Shown here: one piece after another, positions 5,508-8,304 of the stretch
Layout of the letters: each line of letters begins with the position of its first letter
Numbering within the stretch: the stretch's first letter is position 1
Assembly (NCBI GenBank): GCA_041301185.1
Contig: JBFYSV010000049.1
Span: 1 to 8,304 of the forward strand
DNA: 8,304 bases
From: JAQBDA01 sp041301185
GTDB taxonomy: Bacteria; Chloroflexota; Anaerolineae; Anaerolineales; UBA4823
Direction of reading: 5' to 3'
Made by a program: the position numbers and the translations under genes
Notes under the pieces: generated by a model
Database searches by the model: none
Told to the model about the DNA's origin: nothing
The model's input: the letters and a program-made list of their open reading frames with translations, nothing else

Positions 5508-6446
5508 ATGAAAATTGGTATTGTTGGAAGTGGACTGGTTGGAGCAACGACCGCATATGCATTAATGATGCGAGGGGTTGGAAGGGAAATTGTGCTGGTT
5601 GACCTGGATGAGAAGCGCTCTCGGGCTGAAGCAGATGATATCTTGCATGCAGCGCCATTTGCGCATGCGATCGATGTTAAATCGGGAGGATATCAGGACC
5701 TCACAAACTGTCAGGTTGTTGTTATCAGTGCTGGAGTAAGTCAACGACCTGGGGAATCTCGACTGCAACTGCTGGAGCGGAACGCGCAGGTATTTCGTAG
5801 TATCATTCCCAATATCCTGAATTATGCTCCTGATGCCATATTATTGGTTGCTACCAATCCAGTGGATGTCATGACTCATCTCACCGTCAGTTACGCAAGT
5901 CAGCATGGCGTGCCCTCAAGCCGGATAATTGGCTCGGGTACGACTCTGGATACTGCTCGATTTAGATCCCTTCTAGGACGAAGTCTCGGAGTGGACTCAC
6001 AACATGTGCATGCATACGTTATTGGCGAGCATGGTGACTCCGAAGTTCTGACCTGGTCTTTGGTATCGATTGGCGGAATACCATTAGAAGAGTACTGCCG
6101 ACTTCAAAACCTGAATGTCTGCGCAGAGGATAAAATTATCATCGAAGACCAGGTGCGAACTGCTGCTTATCACATTATTGAAGGTAAAGGTGCAACATAT
6201 TACGGAATAGGGAGTGCGATTGCCCGTATTGTTGAGGTTATTTTGCGTGACCAGCGATCCATCCTTACCATTTGCACCCCCAGTGAGAATATTTTAGGAA
6301 TTCCAAAAGTAACATTGTCGCTACCGCGATTGGTCGGAGGGGATGGAGTGCTGGCTACACTACACCCACCGATCAATGATGACGAACAGGCCTCCTTACG
6401 GCATAGCGCAAAGCTATTGAGCGAAGTTATCAGCCACCTGGAATAA
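5508..6446 (+). CDS. ldh: L-lactate dehydrogenase
   Basis: A 312-residue NAD-dependent enzyme of the LDH/MDH superfamily, interconverting pyruvate and L-lactate in the cytoplasm. The N-terminal Rossmann fold has GSGLVG (7-12) and D32, which favours NAD over NADP. The mobile loop reads SQRPGESR: Q79 falls at the specificity position that is Gln in lactate and Arg in malate dehydrogenases, and R85 is the catalytic-loop arginine. N117 (TNPVD), D148 and R151 (LDTAR) and H175 (GEHGD) complete the active site, and T230 sits in the expected C-terminal position. Length is normal. AAGAGG lies about 6 bases upstream of the ATG at 5508, a good ribosome binding site. The gene follows the FAD oxidoreductase by 41 bases and precedes the photolyase by 9, so it is embedded in the putative light-controlled row, an unusual place for this enzyme. 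Sampled stretches look lower in GC than the flanking genes, which may mean separate acquisition. Confidence 0.93.
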   Translation: MKIGIVGSGLVGATTAYALMMRGVGREIVLVDLDEKRSRAEADDILHAAPFAHAIDVKSGGYQDLTNCQVVVISAGVSQRPGESRLQLLERNAQVFRSIIPNILNYAPDAILLVATNPVDVMTHLTVSYASQHGVPSSRIIGSGTTLDTARFRSLLGRSLGVDSQHVHAYVIGEHGDSEVLTWSLVSIGGIPLEEYCRLQNLNVCAEDKIIIEDQVRTAAYHIIEGKGATYYGIGSAIARIVEVILRDQRSILTICTPSENILGIPKVTLSLPRLVGGDGVLATLHPPINDDEQASLRHSAKLLSEVISHLE

Positions 6447-6455
6447 ACCACGTCT

Positions 6456-7868
6456 ATGATCATAACAATCTGGTGGATTCGGCGCGATCTGCGCCTGGCC
6501 GATAACCAAGCTCTGTGGGCTGCCTTAGAACATAGCAGCCACGTCCTGCCTGTATTTATTCTCGACCCGGTTCTATTGAACTCAGAATACACTGGGGAGA
6601 AAAGGCTGGCTTTTCTGTTTGCAGGATTGGGCGAATTGCACAATGACTTACAGCAAAAGGGTAGCCGGCTAATCATCCGTTCGGGTGTACCGGACGATAT
6701 CCTGGCCGAACTGGTAGCTGAAACAGGAGCCAACGCAATCTACGCAGAGGCCGATCACTCCCCCTATGCCCGGCAGAGGGATCTGCGTATCGCAAAGAAG
6801 CTACCGCTGCATTTGGTAGGTAGCTCGGCGGCGCTACAGCCAGGCAGCGTGCTCAAGGCAGATGGCGAGCCATACACTGTCTTCACCTCCTTTAGCCGGG
6901 CATGGAAGAGTATGGCAGAATCCCTTCCCAGCGCAATATTGTCTGAGCCGGAAATGATTCCTACGCCTCCTGAACCAGTGAGTGAGCCATTGCCCACACA
7001 CTACCCCCAGGCATCCGGAATTCCTTTCAAGCCCGGCGAGAGAGAAGCGAATTCGCGCTTAGAAAGCTTTTTTTCCGGCGGGCGATCCGCACCGGTCTAC
7101 CAATATAGCGAAGGGCGCAACCAGCTCGATACGGATAGCACATCAAAAATCTCCCCTTACCTGCGGTTCGGGATGCTTTCTGCCCGGCAGGCAGCTTCCC
7201 GGGCAATCCGCGGGATGGCATCTGCCCCAGATACCCAGGCATATAAAAGTGTTGAAACCTGGCTGAATGAGATCATCTGGCGGGAGTTTTATATCCATAT
7301 CCTTTATCATTATCCGTCTGTAAGGCAGAGGAATTTCCGGATGGGCGAGATCCGCTGGCAAAATGACCCCCAAGATTTTGCAGCCTGGAAGGAAGGATGC
7401 ACCGGGTACCCGGTCGTTGATGCAGCAATGCGCCAGCTTTCTGAGACCGGATGGATGCACAACCGGGGGCGAATGATTGTAGCCTCGTTCCTGACCAAGG
7501 ATTTGCTGGTAGACTGGCGCTGGGGAGAGCGCTGGTTCATGCAACATCTTGTCGATGGCGATCCGGCCTCGAATAATGGAGGTTGGCAATGGACCGCCGG
7601 CACAGGTACAGATGCTGCCCCATATTTTCGAATCTTCAACCCGATATCACAGAGTACGAAGTTCGATCCCCAAGGTAATTACATCCGCCGCTGGTTGCCT
7701 GAATTAGTCAATGTGCCAAACGAATATATTCACGAACCCTGGAAAATGCCCACCAATTTACAGGGAGGCATCGGATGCCAGATTGGGGTTAATTATCCAG
7801 AACCGATCATAGACCACGACTGGGCGCGCCATCGGGTGTTAAATGTATATGGCAATGCAAAGAAATAA
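6456..7868 (+). CDS. phrB: Class I deoxyribodipyrimidine (CPD) photolyase
   Basis: A 470-residue flavoenzyme, the size of E. coli PhrB, that uses light to split cyclobutane pyrimidine dimers in DNA. Residues 4-130 form the antenna-binding domain (WWIRRDLRLADNQAL at 6-20). The FAD-binding catalytic domain follows, with WLNEIIWREFY (269-279), in which E272 and W275 match the substrate-contacting E274 and W277 of E. coli. Further blocks are YPVVDAAMRQL (318-328), TGWMHNRGRM (331-340) and NNGGWQW (373-379). The electron-transfer tryptophan triad appears intact: W377, W354 and W311. The strong similarity of these blocks to PhrB argues for CPD repair rather than a cryptochrome. The antenna (folate or deazaflavin) cannot be told by eye. 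The start ATG at 6456 is 9 bases after the ldh stop and has only a weak ribosome binding site, so coupling to upstream translation is likely. Placement downstream of a CarH-type regulator fits light induction, as in other bacteria where LitR/CarH controls photolyase. Confidence 0.95.
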   Translation: MIITIWWIRRDLRLADNQALWAALEHSSHVLPVFILDPVLLNSEYTGEKRLAFLFAGLGELHNDLQQKGSRLIIRSGVPDDILAELVAETGANAIYAEADHSPYARQRDLRIAKKLPLHLVGSSAALQPGSVLKADGEPYTVFTSFSRAWKSMAESLPSAILSEPEMIPTPPEPVSEPLPTHYPQASGIPFKPGEREANSRLESFFSGGRSAPVYQYSEGRNQLDTDSTSKISPYLRFGMLSARQAASRAIRGMASAPDTQAYKSVETWLNEIIWREFYIHILYHYPSVRQRNFRMGEIRWQNDPQDFAAWKEGCTGYPVVDAAMRQLSETGWMHNRGRMIVASFLTKDLLVDWRWGERWFMQHLVDGDPASNNGGWQWTAGTGTDAAPYFRIFNPISQSTKFDPQGNYIRRWLPELVNVPNEYIHEPWKMPTNLQGGIGCQIGVNYPEPIIDHDWARHRVLNVYGNAKK

Positions 7869-7881
7869 CGCGAACTGCATC

Positions 7882-8304
7882 ATGGACAATCATCCATTTA
7901 TCCACTTCGATCAGCTATCAAAAACCTATCGGGAAGGTAACCAAACCCGGACTGTATTGGACAATGCCAGCGCGGAGTTCATAAAGGGAGAATTTGTGGC
8001 GATCGTCGGTAAAAGCGGAAGCGGAAAGAGCACCTTGCTCAACCTGATCAGCGGGATAGACAAAGCCGATTGCGGAGATTTATATTTTGACGGCGTCAAC
8101 CTGAATATGCTGGACGACCTGCAAAGGACAATTTTCCGCCGCCAGAATATTGGCTTCATTTTCCAGTTTTTTAACCTGATTCCCACCTTAAGCGTCCTGG
8201 AGAACGTTACACTGCCGCTTGAGCTCAATGGAGCCAGGCGAGAGGATGCCCGCCGTCGCGCAGAAAGCTTGCTGGATTCAGTAGGCTTGCTCGATCGGGG
8301 AAAA
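7882..8304 (+). CDS. ABC transporter ATP-binding protein, LolD/MacB type (N-terminal part, cut by window edge)
   Basis: The first 141 codons are present; the signature LSGGQ, Walker B and H-loop lie beyond the window. Walker A is GKSGSGKST at 43-51, and the Q-loop is IFQFFNLIPTLSVLENV (93-109, Q95). This FQFFNLIPTLSVLENV pattern with LPLEL soon after is characteristic of the LolD/MacB (type VII/MacB-like) group, whose ATPases drive lipoprotein or peptide movement or mechanotransmission with FtsX-like permeases. The ATG at 7882 follows the photolyase stop by 13 bases, consistent with co-transcription, though no clear ribosome binding site is visible. The permease is expected just downstream, outside the window. 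Whether it belongs functionally with the light-linked genes is unknown. Confidence 0.92.
   Translation, partial: MDNHPFIHFDQLSKTYREGNQTRTVLDNASAEFIKGEFVAIVGKSGSGKSTLLNLISGIDKADCGDLYFDGVNLNMLDDLQRTIFRRQNIGFIFQFFNLIPTLSVLENVTLPLELNGARREDARRRAESLLDSVGLLDRGK

Noticed and set aside
6200..6733. Minus-strand open frame of 177 codons
   Set aside because: It lies antisense to ldh and the photolyase, both of which have clear family motifs; its translation shows no recognisable domain.
7143..7589. Minus-strand open frame of 148 codons
   Set aside because: It is antisense to the conserved photolyase catalytic domain, with no motif of its own.
1..8304. CRISPR array, tRNA, rRNA, insertion sequence or attachment site
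   Set aside because: No repeated spacer units, tRNA-like cloverleaf, transposase motifs or terminal inverted repeats were found; coding genes fill nearly all of the window.

Overview
The window looks like part of a bacterial chromosome of moderate GC content with AT-rich intergenic gaps. The gene families present (a TadE-type pseudopilin, a B12-binding MerR regulator, a class I photolyase, a CrtI/CrtD-like oxidoreductase and an L-lactate dehydrogenase) would fit a Chloroflexota-like organism, for example Anaerolineae. That placement is inference from gene content and protein style, not from a marker gene. Photolyase plus a cobalamin-type photoreceptor imply a cell that meets sunlight; lactate dehydrogenase fits a fermentative or facultative metabolism.

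Layout. (1) 1-262, minus strand: the N-terminal part of a TadE-like protein, cut by the window edge. (2) 263-449: an AT-rich gap between divergent genes. (3) 450-1271, plus: a metallo-beta-lactamase-fold hydrolase. It converges, 7 bases apart, on (4) 1279-2280, minus: a CarH/LitR-type MerR regulator with a cobalamin-binding domain. (5) 2281-2509: a regulatory gap with two back-to-back sigma-70-like promoters, both with a perfect TTGACA -35. The rightward one is a full consensus match (TTGACA, 17 bases, TATAAT) and sits in a set of four 11-bp phased repeats. (6) 2510-8304, plus: a tightly packed gene row consisting of a TIGR01777/SDR39U1 epimerase, an SRPBCC-fold protein, a CrtD-like FAD oxidoreductase, an L-lactate dehydrogenase, a DNA photolyase and an ABC transporter ATPase that runs off the window. 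Gaps in the row are 36, -4, 41, 9 and 13 bases, so one transcript is likely.

How it may work together (inference). In characterised CarH systems the adenosylcobalamin-bound protein represses a divergent promoter in the dark and light releases it. The same architecture here suggests a light-induced operon: photolyase repairs UV damage, the CrtD-like enzyme with its SDR and SRPBCC partners probably modifies a carotenoid or other isoprenoid/lipid, and the ABC ATPase may power movement of a product or of lipoproteins. The lactate dehydrogenase is the unexpected member. No phytoene synthase lies in the window, so the carotenoid link rests on homology and context only.
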